A DNA stretch of 64,000 nucleotides from Dioscorea cayenensis subsp. rotundata (lineage: Eukaryota > Streptophyta > Magnoliopsida > Dioscoreales > Dioscoreaceae), in contig NC_052477.1 of NCBI RefSeq assembly GCF_009730915.1, forward strand, positions 682,001-746,000, written 5' to 3'. Both the position numbers and the translations under genes were made by a program. Shown piece after piece: positions 49,978-61,029 of this stretch (its first letter is position 1; each line of letters begins with the position of its first letter). The notes beneath the pieces are model-generated. The model was given only the letters and a program-made list of their open reading frames with translations, was not told the DNA's origin and did no database searches.

Positions 49978-50342
49978 TCTGCCTAGTTCTCAAGAAAAAG
50001 AAGTCATTGAATTGTTGCATGCTATAGCAATGATCCCATCCCATTTCCATTTCCATTGAAGTTCTTTACTATGGACTCATCTAGTCCTTTTGTAGTATGC
50101 CTTTGCAAGCTCCACTCTATCTTCATATTCCTCTAAAAAATACTCTAATGTCTGCAAAGCAATATATTAATTAAGATGTTACTTGTATGTGCTATAGATA
50201 TAAAGAGTGAAAGGAAGTACTAAAACTCACATTAATGAAATCCACTTTAGCACCAGTAATTCCAGCTTGTTTGAGATGATAATGCATTCATTGAATGACT
50301 AACTCAACTGTTTGAAGAGGATGTACTATCCCAATGTCCATA
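49978..50342 (-). pseudogene. Raffinose synthase / alkaline alpha-galactosidase-family (GH36) fragment
   Basis: Two exon-like blocks on the minus strand. The first (50342-50231, GT donor kept) reads IGIVHPLQTVELV, then an in-frame TGA, then MHYHLKQAGITGAKVDFIN. The second (from 50151, AG acceptor kept) reads TLEYFLEEYEDRVELAKAYYK and soon meets a stop. Shifted frames continue with LDESIVKNFNGNG and SMQQFNDFFFL. This order matches the family's catalytic core (HSHL-GIDGVKVDV, LE-EEYGGRVELAKAYY, KNFNG-SMQQCNDFFFLG). Only about 100 of some 750 residues remain, with stops and frame changes, so it is a decayed fragment. No parent copy is in the window. Confidence 0.8.
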
Positions 50343-50731
50343 CTGTACTGATTAATGCATTAATGAGAAAAGGTTTGTCTTTTCATCATCTATAACATAT
50401 TGGAACATGAGTATCAAGTTATGAGTTTCAGAAAAAAGAACAAGAGCATACCTGGTTGCTGTCCTGTTTACATCTCCTTGAGAAGTTTTGATGCTCATTC
50501 AAGAGAGTTCTAAGTTTTTATAGAGCTTTCACATTTTCAATCCTTTAAAACTTAAGGTGTAAATGCAGTAAAACAGAAGCACAAGATGATAAACACCACC
50601 TCCTTATATTAATTATGGCATCACAAATACACACAGAAATACATCAATGTGTTCTAACTGAGAAACTGAAATATTAGGATTAATGCAGTAACATTATCAA
50701 TGTGTATAACAATGAATTCAATAGAATAATC

Positions 50732-52193
50732 TCAAGCTTGGGAAAGCTCACGGATATTCATCGGAAAGATGACATTTGAGTTACCATCAAGCAATTGTTT
50801 AGCTATGATAATATTTGTAGTTTCAGTTGGGTGATATGGATCCCAGAACACATATTTTGTTCTATCCAAACAGATTTTGGCTTTCGGGCAACATGGTATC
50901 AGACCTCCATATCTTCCTGCAGTGCGACAACATGCCGAATCAGCAACCTCAAAACCTGCAGAAATGTAAATCAAAGTCAAATTCAAACCATGCAGTCACA
51001 AATTAGTGACATAATGCGCATCTTTGTATTGGTATTCGGTACCGTAGTGTCTATAGTTTTGAATGATATCTGATACAATACTGTTGACATTAGCGTATAC
51101 AAAGATTGATCCATCAAGACTCGAGCTCAGCTCCTGCACAAGATCCTTCAACCTACTGTTGAAGTTTTCGGCCAACTGATTCGCTAAGTCGAAACACTTG
51201 GTGCTTGAGGATAGACTTTGTTCTCTCATGTATGGGATACAGCCTATAGGTCCGACATTTACGACAAGGATCTTCCTAGCATCCAAGTAATACAATCTCT
51301 ACAGGAAATGCAATTCAGAAAAATTTTAAGCCATCCAAACAATACTATTAGAATGAAATGAAGTTTAAAAGGATTACTTTTAGTTGCTGTCTGTAACTGG
51401 AGATCAAGGATTCCACAAACATTTCCGGAGAAATTACAGCTCTTTTAGGAACTGAGAGAATTGGAATCAAGTAGTTGTTTATAAAGTCATTGGATCCAAT
51501 TGTGACAGAGAAGAGAGCTTCCTTTCTGAGAAGTCTTAAAGCTGCTGTTCTTCCGACGCTTGAGATTATATCTTGCCTGGTTTTCGAATAGCAATCTATC
51601 TGAGTGTAGAGATTGAGACTTGCACCCTATAAAACAATCAACAGGTTCAATTCAACACATCCAAGCAGTAACAAAATTTACTAGTTTGAACTTTTACAGC
51701 AAGTTACTTACGAAAAATTTCCCGGTCTTCTTGAGAAGTCCTCCTCCTCCAGAAGCATAATTGACACCTTGCAGAACTGCAGGTCCAGTAGCACTAGGAT
51801 CTAAATAAGGAGGCACCCAATTCTTCAATCCTACTTCTTGACCTGAATGGTAAAAAACATATTAGAAATACATACATATATATATATATATATAAACGAC
51901 GACGCAAAGATTAAAGAAAATCATTCGGGTAATTTGCCTAAAATATCAGCTATTGTTCTTCCATTGGTAAAGCGGCCGGTTGGTTGCCGATGAGGCGAGA
52001 GATCAATCCCAAATGGAGGATAATTAGCTTTAGATAGAGTAAGAAGGTAATCATTATTTCCACCATCAACCAATGAATCACCAAAAATGAAGGAAGCATT
52101 AAGTGTACTACTACTTCCTGAGCCAAAACTCATCAATAAACAAACTGAAAATGTGAAAAGAAATTTGGATAACATCCTCATCACTGAATACAT
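50732..52193 (-). CDS. GDSL esterase/lipase, secreted, 371 aa, five exons
   Basis: A plant GDSL-type SGNH hydrolase, probably extracellular, substrate unknown. Exons (minus): 52193-51938, 51842-51712, 51626-51378, 51298-51043, 50955-50732; phases agree throughout. Order: hydrophobic signal peptide (about residues 8-26), block I FIFGDSLVDGGNND with the nucleophilic Ser, the RFTNGRTIADILG segment, GSNDF (block III) and the C-terminal DPYHPT holding the catalytic Asp and His (block V). Length is normal for the family (about 360-370 aa). Intron 1 has a GC donor (TTTTAG|GCAAAT) with a normal AG acceptor. Reading through it meets a TGA four codons later, and only this donor gives the conserved G|GQEVGL junction. 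A second in-frame ATG at 52181 could also be the start. Confidence 0.94.
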
Positions 52194-53787
52194 TGAACAA
52201 TGTGAGTTGCAGGTCTCACCAAAAGTACTGCACTAAACTCTATACTCACAGTTGAACCAAACTAAAAGTGTGAAAACTTAGAAAAGAACTAAAACAACCA
52301 ATTAAGATCACAACTTTGAGCTCTCATAGACATTTCTACAAATAGTTTGCATGCTATCAAAGCATAGGAACTTCATTGATGATTGATCCAACAAACAACC
52401 ATAAACAAGCCCAAATAACACTACAATTGTACAAAAATATTAACAACCTCTCCATTATCTTCATAGGGAGCAGAAGGCATTGAATGAGGAGTGAAAACAA
52501 GCACCATACCAACCAACTTGTCAAGAATTGCTGTAGAGATAATGAGGTTTGTGCTATTGATCTTCATGGTTTCATCAAAAAGAGTTTGCCAACTTGCAAA
52601 GAGAGGGAATTCAATTCAATTGGGATTGTGTACTGTTTTTCACTATTAAAACTACTTAATTTTAAGATCTACCTACCACATGTTGTCCTTCCTTTGTGAT
52701 CAATGCATGTATTTATTATTTGTTTATTTATTTATTTATTTATTTTAAAAAAATGGATAAATTTCTTAGAATCAAAATGCAATTATAAGAAACTCGAGTG
52801 AATATCACCATAATAATATTACAGGGGTTAAAATATTTAACTCTCATTAGAGATTGGGATTTTGACTTTCACCCAATGTATTGGTTAAAAAGTAATAATA
52901 AAAAATTATGTATGTTTGGGGTGACTTATCCAGGTTGTTAAAAAAATATAAAAAAATTTCAAATCAATACAAGCTTAAGAGTTAAAAAAAATAAAAAAAA
53001 TACTGGTACACCTTAGAGATAGTTACCAAGAGTGGATCGCCTATACTAGCATAACTTATAAAATATTAACACAATGACCATGAACATTGGTGATAAATAA
53101 TCTCTCTGTGTTACATGAAGTTTAATTCTTCAGTTTTATGTTTTTTTTCCTCTATAATGGCCTAATAGATTTACAGTCCATAACATCTTCACCCTAGACT
53201 AATTATCATCAAACCCTTTCTTGAATCCATTTATTTATGCTCTAATTAAATTTGTAACGAATTGCAAGTGTTGAAATCACCATTAATAATAAAATGAGAA
53301 AAAATATTTAAAACAAAAAAATTTATGAACTATATTAAATGTTTTGAATGCGGGACAAAATTTATTGATAAATAAATTTATTTTTTTTTTAAAAATAGAT
53401 AAATCATAAATATTATAGAAAAAAAATAGAGATTACAAAATTTAAGAATAACAACAACAAGCTGAAGAGAACCCAAACAAAAAGAGAAGACTACAAAAAA
53501 AAGTGGAAGCATTTTATCTACTAGAAGTGATATAGATTACAAAATCAAATAAGTGGATAAAAAAAAATTTTATGGTGTAATTTCTAATAAAAATGAATAA
53601 ATTATATGAAAAATATTGCGGAAAAACCTCCTCACGTTGGTATGGTGTGCTTTGTTATTAACAATATTTCTCTTCTTTAATCTCATTCACAAGATAAAAT
53701 AATTACAATAAAAATAATTTTAAAATATATGCAATAAGGTACTGTTAAAATTAAGTCACTATACCATAATATCAATATGATTAATTA
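52194..53787. other. Upstream of the GDSL gene; intergenic
   Basis: About 500 bp of promoter and leader for the GDSL gene, then AT-rich DNA with an (ATTT)n run near 52722-52746. No gene is recognised. Confidence 0.55.
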
Positions 53788-55405
53788 TTTTTTTTTATTT
53801 TTTGAAAAAGTGGATAAACCACAGTCATACCATAATAAAGCCAGAACAAACACAGTACAACAGAAGTCCACTAGCTGTGGAACCCAACAAAAAAGAAGAA
53901 CAACGGGCCTCCTCCTGACCCACATAAAAAACAAAAATAACTACCTCACTACATCATCCAGAGCCTCCCCAGTCGTCTGTGGCACCACTGCCCCCACAGA
54001 CTGAGTTCCCGTGAAATCTAAACTGCGCCTAATGGAGGAAATAGAATCATCAAGAGTCGATCTCAACCCATCCGGAGCTGCAGAGAACCAAGATAAAATG
54101 AAATGATCAGCTTTGACTAAAACAGCATGCGGGCTCACACATTTATCTGCAAAAATAACATCATTTCTCGCAAGCCAAATAGCCCACACAAAAGCTTTTA
54201 AAGACCCCGTCCCCCCATCACACTGAATCGGCCGGCAAGGTAGCCCGCCAATCCCCCACAAGATCGAGCATCAACCTCTAAGCGCCGTAACTGGACTACT
54301 CTACTAAACTGTGCCCACACTTCCAAAGAGAAACGACATTGTAAGAAAAGATGATCCACAGATTCCACCGCCGTGACACGAGACACATGTGTCGCTCGAA
54401 GCTTGTTACATCTCCGCTTAGCCGATTTTTCGAGAGTCAAGATTTTTATCCTTCCAAGCTAACCAGCTTGAAGATATTGACCTTCCGCGGCAAGGTCCTT
54501 TCCAAAAACTTAGCAATTGGGCACCGAAGGCCCCCGTCATTCAGGCGGTCGTAGAAGGATTTGACAGAGAAGGAACCATTGGCGTTCAAGCTCCAAAACC
54601 TCACATCCTTATCAAGCCCGGCGGGGGAGATCCGGTTGACAAGGAGCATCTCAGAGTCAGTGTGCTCATCCGAAAATGGTTGTCGAACAAGAAGATGCCT
54701 CAAGTCGAACACAGAAGCATTCTGCATTGGAGAGGCTAAAAACTCATTCGGCCAAAGATACATAGGTGCGCGGCCATTGAGCCATCTGTCCTTCCAAAAT
54801 AGCGCCTCCGTCCCAGAGCGGACTTTAACCGTAACACACCCATTAAAAGCCGATAAGCCTTTCAGGACCCCCGACCAGAAGAAAGAAACCCTGCCCCGCG
54901 GCAGGCTAAACATATTCCAAGACGTCAAATTGTAATTGAATTTAATCACCCTCGCACAACACCAATTTGAATCAGACAAAAATTTCCATCTCCATTTCCC
55001 CAGCAGGGCCATATTGAAAACAGACAGATTTAATATGTCCCAACCACCCTGTTCCTTCGAGCGACATATAGCCTGCCAAGCAACGAGACAGCACCTAGGG
55101 ATATCCATGTCAGGACCCGACCACAAGAAATCTCGGCGCACCCGGTCAATCTCTTTAATGACCCATTTGGGAAGGCGAAACATGGACATCCAAAATGTTG
55201 GCAAGGAGGAAAGGACCGAATTTAAAAGAGTGAGCCTGCCACCGATAGATAGATAATTTGATTTCCACGTCGACAGGCGGCTTTTGATTTTGTCAATTAA
55301 ACTCCTCCAGTCATGATTACGAGGCCTTCTTCCGGAAATCGGAATGCCCAGATAGGTAACTGGGAGACGGCTCACGGAACAACAAAAGGTATTATCATTT
55401 ATCAT
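53788..55405 (-). mobile_element. L1-type LINE, 5'-truncated, about 1.6 kb
   Basis: The minus strand encodes the C-terminal part of a plant L1 ORF2. It starts with the end of the reverse transcriptase region (LPVTYLGIPISGRRPR), the connecting segment (SYLSIGGRLTLLNSVL-like, FRLPKWVIKEIDRVRRDFLW, then WDILNLSVFNMALLGKW) and the zf-RVT region (FWSLNANGSFSVKSFYDRL, VESVDHLFLQCRFSLEVW). It ends at AIWLARNDVIF and a 3' UTR. A T-rich tract at 53788-53803 (plus strand) is the poly(A) tail. The 319-codon open segment (55405-54446) passes into the zf-RVT part only through frame changes, so the copy is inactive. No convincing target duplication was found. Confidence 0.88.
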
Positions 55406-56207
55406 TTCTTTTTCAAATTAACCAGTCAGCATCTTATACTAATTTATATAACGAACTTATTGTTTTTTTTTTTTTAAATTTTATAGATTTGATATGTTTG
55501 TTGACTAGTTTTAATTGAAACTAAAATTAAGTAGAATAAGTGTACATGCATACAATATTATACAAATACATACATAAATACTATTAATTTGATAATGCAT
55601 GGAATGGAGCACGTACGTTGCATGAAAGGAAACTTAAATGAATTAAATAACATTTAATCATGTCATTTTCTGTTATACTCAGCATTGCTTTCAGACTTCT
55701 TGTCTTTTGTGAGAGATTATTTCTTGTAGTATTATGCAATATTCCATTTGTGTGAAGAGGCGTATTCCTTAAATTCAGGTCATGTGTTTATGAAGAAAAT
55801 TCTCATCACTTTAAAAATAATCCTAAATATTATAATCAAGTTAATTATACATATATACATACATATATATCCTCCAATAATTTTTTTTTTATAATTTCAT
55901 TAATCCAACGTACAAGTAATTAAATTCCAAATTACACGCCTAGCAAATGGCAAACTCATCAAGCAACAAACCATATATATATATATACATATTCTAAAAC
56001 AAACAAAGAGACAAGATCAAAGAAAAGGATATATCAACCAGCCAGAAACATGCAAAATAGATGCCTGAAAAAAATCTCAGTGAATTCTTCAAAAAATTAA
56101 CTTACCAAATTTGGTAAAATGTTGTGACACACCCTTTAAAAGTTCAATGCTTATCTTTCTCTTTTATGTACTTCATGCTAATTTGCACTCCTGTATCAGT
56201 TCAAAAC
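55406..56207. other. Intergenic; promoter region of the first pectinesterase
   Basis: AT-rich, with short (AT)n and (TACA)n runs around 55845-55870 and 55973-55990. No gene is recognised. Confidence 0.55.
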
Positions 56208-57786
56208 ATGGACCTACTCTTCTTCTTCTTCTTCTCCTCCATTTCTTTTCCGAAACTCATCATCGGCAACAATGTTGAGTCACAGGCTCCCTTAATTAAC
56301 AAATTCATCACCGTCGATCAAAAAGGCGGCGGTAACTTCAAGACTATCAGCGCGGCGATCTCCGCCGTCCCTCAAAACAACAATCAGTGGATCAAAATTC
56401 TTGTCAAATCCGGAGTATACAGGTACACAATATATACAACTATATAAAATAAACATTTAATATTATATCATAGCAAGTTAACATATAATTCTAATAAATA
56501 TATGTATATATGTGTGTGTGTGTGTTTCCAGGGAGAAGGTGTTTATAACTAAGGACAAAAGGTTTATAATGCTAGAAGGAGAAGGGGCTAATAACACATC
56601 AGTGGAATGGGGAGATCATTTAACTAAAAGCCCACTTGATTTCCCCATGAAAAAAACTGATGCAGAGACTGCCACCTTAAGGGTTTTTGGGACTAATATT
56701 GTTGTCAAGTATATAGCCATCAAGGTGAATTAAATTAATACATACATACATAAATATAGGAATATTAATGTTGATTATATTGAAAATTAATTATATTGAT
56801 TAATTGCAGAACACTTATAATGGAGGAGCTAAGAATAGAGTACAAGCATTGGCTGCAATGGTATCAGGAGATAAGATTGCCTTCTACCATTGTCTCTTCT
56901 ATGGAATTCAAGACACTCTTTGTGACTTTCAAGGTCGCCATTACTATAAAGCTTGCTACATCCTAGGTGCTGTTGATTTCATCTGGGGCAATGCTCAAAC
57001 TATTTATCAGGTTCATATATATATATATATATATACATCTTTTGAACATAATATTTAATTATATGTATGTATGTATATGTATATATTATGAAGATGAAGA
57101 TATATAATTAATGAGTGTAGGGATGTGTGATTGAGAGCGTTGGGGAGTATGTGACTGAAGGGTATATAACAGCTCATGGGAGAGATAATGAAACACAAAC
57201 AACTGGTTTTGTGTTTGAGAACTGCACCATCACTGGAACACTAAAGACATACCTAGGAAGACCTTGGCGTCCATTTGCAAGGGTTCTTTTTTATGGATGT
57301 TTTATGGAAAATATCATTGATCCTTTAGGTTGGGATAGTTTTTATCATGGTGATAATGAGTATGTTCTTCTTCTTCTTCTTCTTCTTCTTCTTCCTTTCA
57401 TTTGGAATAGCTTTCACAAAATTCAACACGAATATGAATCCAGAGTTAGGTTAATATTTTCAGCTCCGGGGTTAGCAACCTCAGCTCTGGAATTAGTATT
57501 CGTGTGATTTTTCGTGCATGCTATTCGTGATAAATATTTATCATTGCTCATGTATGTATTAATTTATATATGTGCAATTAATTTCAAATATTTGTTGATA
57601 TGTATATGTTTGTTGTGTTGCAGGAGAAATACATATTATGCAGAAATAGATTGTCATGGACCGGGAGCAGACAAATCGAAAAGAGTACCATGGGAGAAGA
57701 ATCCCACCGAAGCTCAGGCGAAGCAGTTCACTGATATTACCTTCATCGATAATGATGGATGGATTGGCAAGCAACCGTTTTATTGA
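56208..57786 (+). CDS. Pectinesterase, type without pro-domain, 336 aa, five exons
   Basis: A cell-wall enzyme removing methyl esters from homogalacturonan. Exons: 56208-56422, 56532-56724, 56810-57010, 57121-57359, 57624-57786, all GT-AG with consistent phases. A signal peptide (MDLLFFFFFSSISF) is followed directly by the catalytic domain, with no PMEI pro-region. Catalytic positions are present: Gln of VQALA, Gln-Asp of IQDTL, the nucleophilic Asp of AVDFIWG, and Arg of YLGRPW. The C-terminal exon has the YAEIDCHGPGAD and RVPWEK blocks. An earlier in-frame ATG (56166) would add 14 residues. I prefer 56208 because its context (A at -3, G at +4) is better and a signal peptide starts there. 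It forms a tandem pair with the gene at 58118. Resembles Arabidopsis pectinesterases of the PPME1/PME29 type. Confidence 0.94.
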
Positions 57787-58117
57787 TCAAGTTAATTAAT
57801 TATAACCTTGTTATTCTTACCAATTTCCCATATTATGATTTATGAAACATGTAGAAATGTATTAACACTTTGATCTATATATATATATATGACATTTGAT
57901 ATAAATATATATTGATGATATCTTGTTTCATTCATTATTATTATTGTAAGTTAAGCTTAATTAACCACTTTAAAACAATTTCTAGCCCTATATAGCAACT
58001 TCCGTCTTTCACTCTCAACCTTGAAGCCATTAAAAACAAACTCATATTAATCTTTAATTCATTCTCCTCCTCCTTTTTAATCACTATGATCATCTTCATC
58101 ATCATTTAATTACCAAG

Positions 58118-59503
58118 ATGAAATTAATGTTGCATTCATCTCATTTCTTCATCCTCTTCATCTTTCTCTTTCTCTTCAATATATTTGAACCTTGCTTTGC
58201 TCATTATAGAGATCATAAAGATCTCATTGATGCACCTCTCCTCACCTCAAAGTTATCAACCAATCGAACAATCATCGTTAGCCAACAAGGTAAAGATCAC
58301 TTCACTTCGATTCAAGACGCAATCAATTCCGTCTCCGATGATAACTCCAAGTGGATCATCATCCATCTCCGTCCCGGTGTTTATCGGTAACTAATAATCA
58401 CACATTGGTTAATTTAGTAAATATGAATATAAATAAATAACCACAAGTCTCAAATTGATGCAGGGAAAAAGTTATTGTGCCGAAGAACAAGCAATACATC
58501 TTCTTGAGAGGAAATGGCAAAGGGAGAACATCAATTATATGGAATGCAAGCTCAACAAACAACACATTATCAGCCACCTTCACCAACTATGCCGATAATT
58601 TCATCGCATTCGGCATTAGCTTCAAGGTTTCCATTTTTATTTTTATATTTTTCATACTACTCCAATGAGAACATGAATTATATACATATATATATACATA
58701 CAGAACGATGCTTCGATCGGGAAATCGCCGTTTCGACAAGCAGTAGCGGCAATGGTGGCCGGAGACAAAGTTGCCTTTTATCATTGTGCATTTTACAGCA
58801 AACACAACACCCTCTTTGATTATAAGGGCAGACATTATTATGAGATCAATTACATTCAAGGCAACATTGACTTCATCTTTGGCCGTGGACAGTCCATATT
58901 TCAGGCATGCATATATATATATATATATACTAAACCCTAACCCTAACCCTAACCCTAACCCTAATTATTTGAACATGAATATGATTAAAGAGTGATCATT
59001 TTCATGCAGAACTGTGAGATCTTTGTGTTAGAAGATGACAGGGCTAAGATACATGGCTCTATTACTGCACATCATAGAAAATCTCCAGACGATGAAAGTG
59101 CCTTTATCTTCTTGAAAGGAAGAGTTTATGGGGTTGGTGAAGTGTATTTAGGGAGACCAAGGAGCCCTTATTCTAGGGTCATCTTCTCTAGGACTTATCT
59201 TTCTAAGACTATCACCTCTCAAGGCTGGACAAACTGGAGCTATGATGGACCCTTGAAGTATATATACATACATTTATTTATTAACTTTTGACTTTAAACT
59301 TTTTCATTAATTAGTTCATTAATTGTTTTTGTTATTTTTTTTTCAGGAATATTATATATGGAGAACATAAATGCAGTGGACCTGGTGCAAACCATTATGG
59401 ACGTGTTCCATGGTCATTGCAGCTCAGTGATGAAGAAGCAGCACCATTTTTGACTGTAGATTATATCAGTGGCAAACAATGGCTTCCTGCTTATTATTAT
59501 TAG
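58118..59503 (+). CDS. Pectinesterase-like protein with altered active site, 345 aa, five exons
   Basis: Tandem relative of the preceding gene with the same exon plan: 58118-58386, 58464-58626, 58704-58904, 59010-59257, 59347-59503. A strong signal peptide (hydrophobic residues 9-28) precedes a pectinesterase domain. The IQDTL motif of the neighbour is replaced by KHNTL, so both the Gln and the general-acid Asp of the family are changed. GRPW is GRPR. The nucleophile Asp (NIDFIFG), the first Gln (RQAVA) and the Arg remain. The protein is therefore probably inactive or altered in catalysis. Exon 3 ends CAG|GCATGC, a GC donor; its 201-nt length equals exon 3 of the neighbour, which supports that site. 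Frame and all other splice sites are intact, so it is not an obvious pseudogene. Confidence 0.88.
58935..58964 (+). repeat. Interstitial telomere-type repeat (CCCTAA)5
   Basis: Five uninterrupted CCCTAA units in intron 3 of the second pectinesterase gene, next to an (AT)n run. The unit is the 6-bp TTAGGG form, not the 7-bp TTTAGGG usual at plant telomeres. Confidence 0.95.
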
Positions 59504-59786
59504 CTTTAAGTATTCAGTTAATTGTAATTAATTACTTACTAATTACACTCATGCTTTTGTATATTAATTTGTTATGTTATGCACTGCTTCCATTTGTAGA
59601 TGCATGTTCTAATTAACAATTGTAATGGATCATAAACTTTCTACTCAAGATAACTTAATTTATTGGATTTAATAGTGCATATATATATGGAAATTATTAG
59701 GATAAAAACAGTAGATTAAAAGCTAATAGCACACACATATACTTAATTAAATATTTAATTATGAGTTGTAGGAGGTGCATGCATGC

Positions 59787-60956
59787 TTAAAAGCCTCCTT
59801 CCCCTCCACCGCCACCACTGCCGCCTCCGAAGCCTCCGCCGGCACCACCACCACCACCATGACCACCTCCAACACCTCCGCCACCACCGAAGCCTCCACC
59901 GGCTCCACCACCTACGCCTCCACCGATGCCCCCACCATGACCACCGCCAAATCCTCCACCGGCACCACCACCACCACCAATGCCTCCGCCATGACCACCG
60001 CCAAAGCCTCCACCAGCACCACCGCCAATGCCTCCCCCGGCACCACCACCGCCACCTATGCCTCCACCATGACCTCCACCAACGCCTCCACCGGAACCAC
60101 CGCCTGCACCACCACCAATGCCTCCACCGGTTCCACCTCCACTGCCGATGCCTCCACCATGACCACCACCTATGCCTCCACCGGAACCACCTCCACCACC
60201 GATGCCTCCGCCGGAACCACCACCTATCCCTCCACCGGAACCACCTCCACCACCGATACCTCCACCGGAACCACCACCTATCCCTCCACCAGAACCACCT
60301 CCTCCACCGATGCCTCCACCATGACCACCACCTATCCCTCCACCGGAACCACCGCCGCCACCAATGCCTCCACCGGAGCCACCTCCGCCACCGATGCCTC
60401 CACCATGACCACCACCTATCCCTCCACCGGAACCACCTCCGCCACCAATACCTCCACCATGACCACCACCTATCCCTCCACCAGAACCACCACCACCACC
60501 AATGCCTCCACCTCCGCCACCTCCGACACCAATACCTCCACCATGACCACCACCTATCCCTCCACCAGAACCACCACCACCACCAATACCTCCAGCGGAG
60601 CCACCTCCACCACCGATACCTCCACCGTGACCACCACCTATCCCTCCACCGGAACCACCTCCGCCACCAATGCCTCCACCATGACCACCACCTATTCCTC
60701 CGCCTACACCAGCTCCACCACCATGACCACCACCATGCCCACCACCAATACCAAAACCACCACCTTTACCTCCTCCAAAGCCTCCACCAGCACCACCACC
60801 ACCTCCAAAACCACCACCACCACCTCCTCCACCTCCACCTTCACCTCCAATAAAAGTATCCTTCTCTAAACGCCTCCCTTCCACAACCCCCACAATCATA
60901 ACCAAACCCAAAACCATCAACCCCATCACTCCCACACACTTCCCAAACCTCCCCAT
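59787..60956 (-). CDS. Secreted glycine-rich protein (cell-wall type), 389 aa
   Basis: A structural glycine-rich protein, intronless. The start is the ATG of MGRFGKCVGVMG at 60956; the 10 codons before it begin with GTG, not ATG. Residues 1-27 form a signal peptide (MVLGLVMIVGVVEG), then RRLEKDTF, then more than 340 residues of GGX repeats with X mostly Ser, His, Ile, Ala, Val or Phe. The central part is built from imperfect copies of GGGGGSGGGIGGGHGGGIG. Gly is well over half of the mature protein. It is class I GRP-like (no Cys-rich tail, no RNA-binding domain), so a wall or apoplast role is likely. The codon repeats make it prone to length change and to assembly collapse, so its length is uncertain. 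Confidence 0.9.
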   Translation of the reverse strand: MGRFGKCVGVMGLMVLGLVMIVGVVEGRRLEKDTFIGGEGGGGGGGGGGFGGGGGAGGGFGGGKGGGFGIGGGHGGGHGGGAGVGGGIGGGHGGGIGGGGGSGGGIGGGHGGGIGGGGGSAGGIGGGGGSGGGIGGGHGGGIGVGGGGGGGIGGGGGSGGGIGGGHGGGIGGGGGSGGGIGGGHGGGIGGGGGSGGGIGGGGGSGGGIGGGHGGGIGGGGGSGGGIGGGSGGGIGGGGGSGGGIGGGSGGGIGGGGGSGGGIGGGHGGGIGSGGGTGGGIGGGAGGGSGGGVGGGHGGGIGGGGGAGGGIGGGAGGGFGGGHGGGIGGGGGAGGGFGGGHGGGIGGGVGGGAGGGFGGGGGVGGGHGGGGGAGGGFGGGSGGGGGEGGF

Positions 60957-61021
60957 CTCTTCAATATTAACCAAGTTTTCACTCACTCACAACCTACTTC
61001 ACTTCTTGTGTAGTGCCCATC

Positions 61022-61029
61022 TATTTATA
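61022..61029 (-). promoter_or_regulatory. TATA box of the glycine-rich protein gene
   Basis: TATAAATA on the minus strand, about 66 bp before the ATG at 60956. Confidence 0.7.

Noticed and set aside
59775-60869. Thr/Ser-rich 364-codon and His/Leu-rich 356-codon frames on the plus strand
   Set aside because: They are antisense shadows of the glycine-rich protein: compositionally forced by GGN codons, with no signal peptide, domain or plausible promoter.
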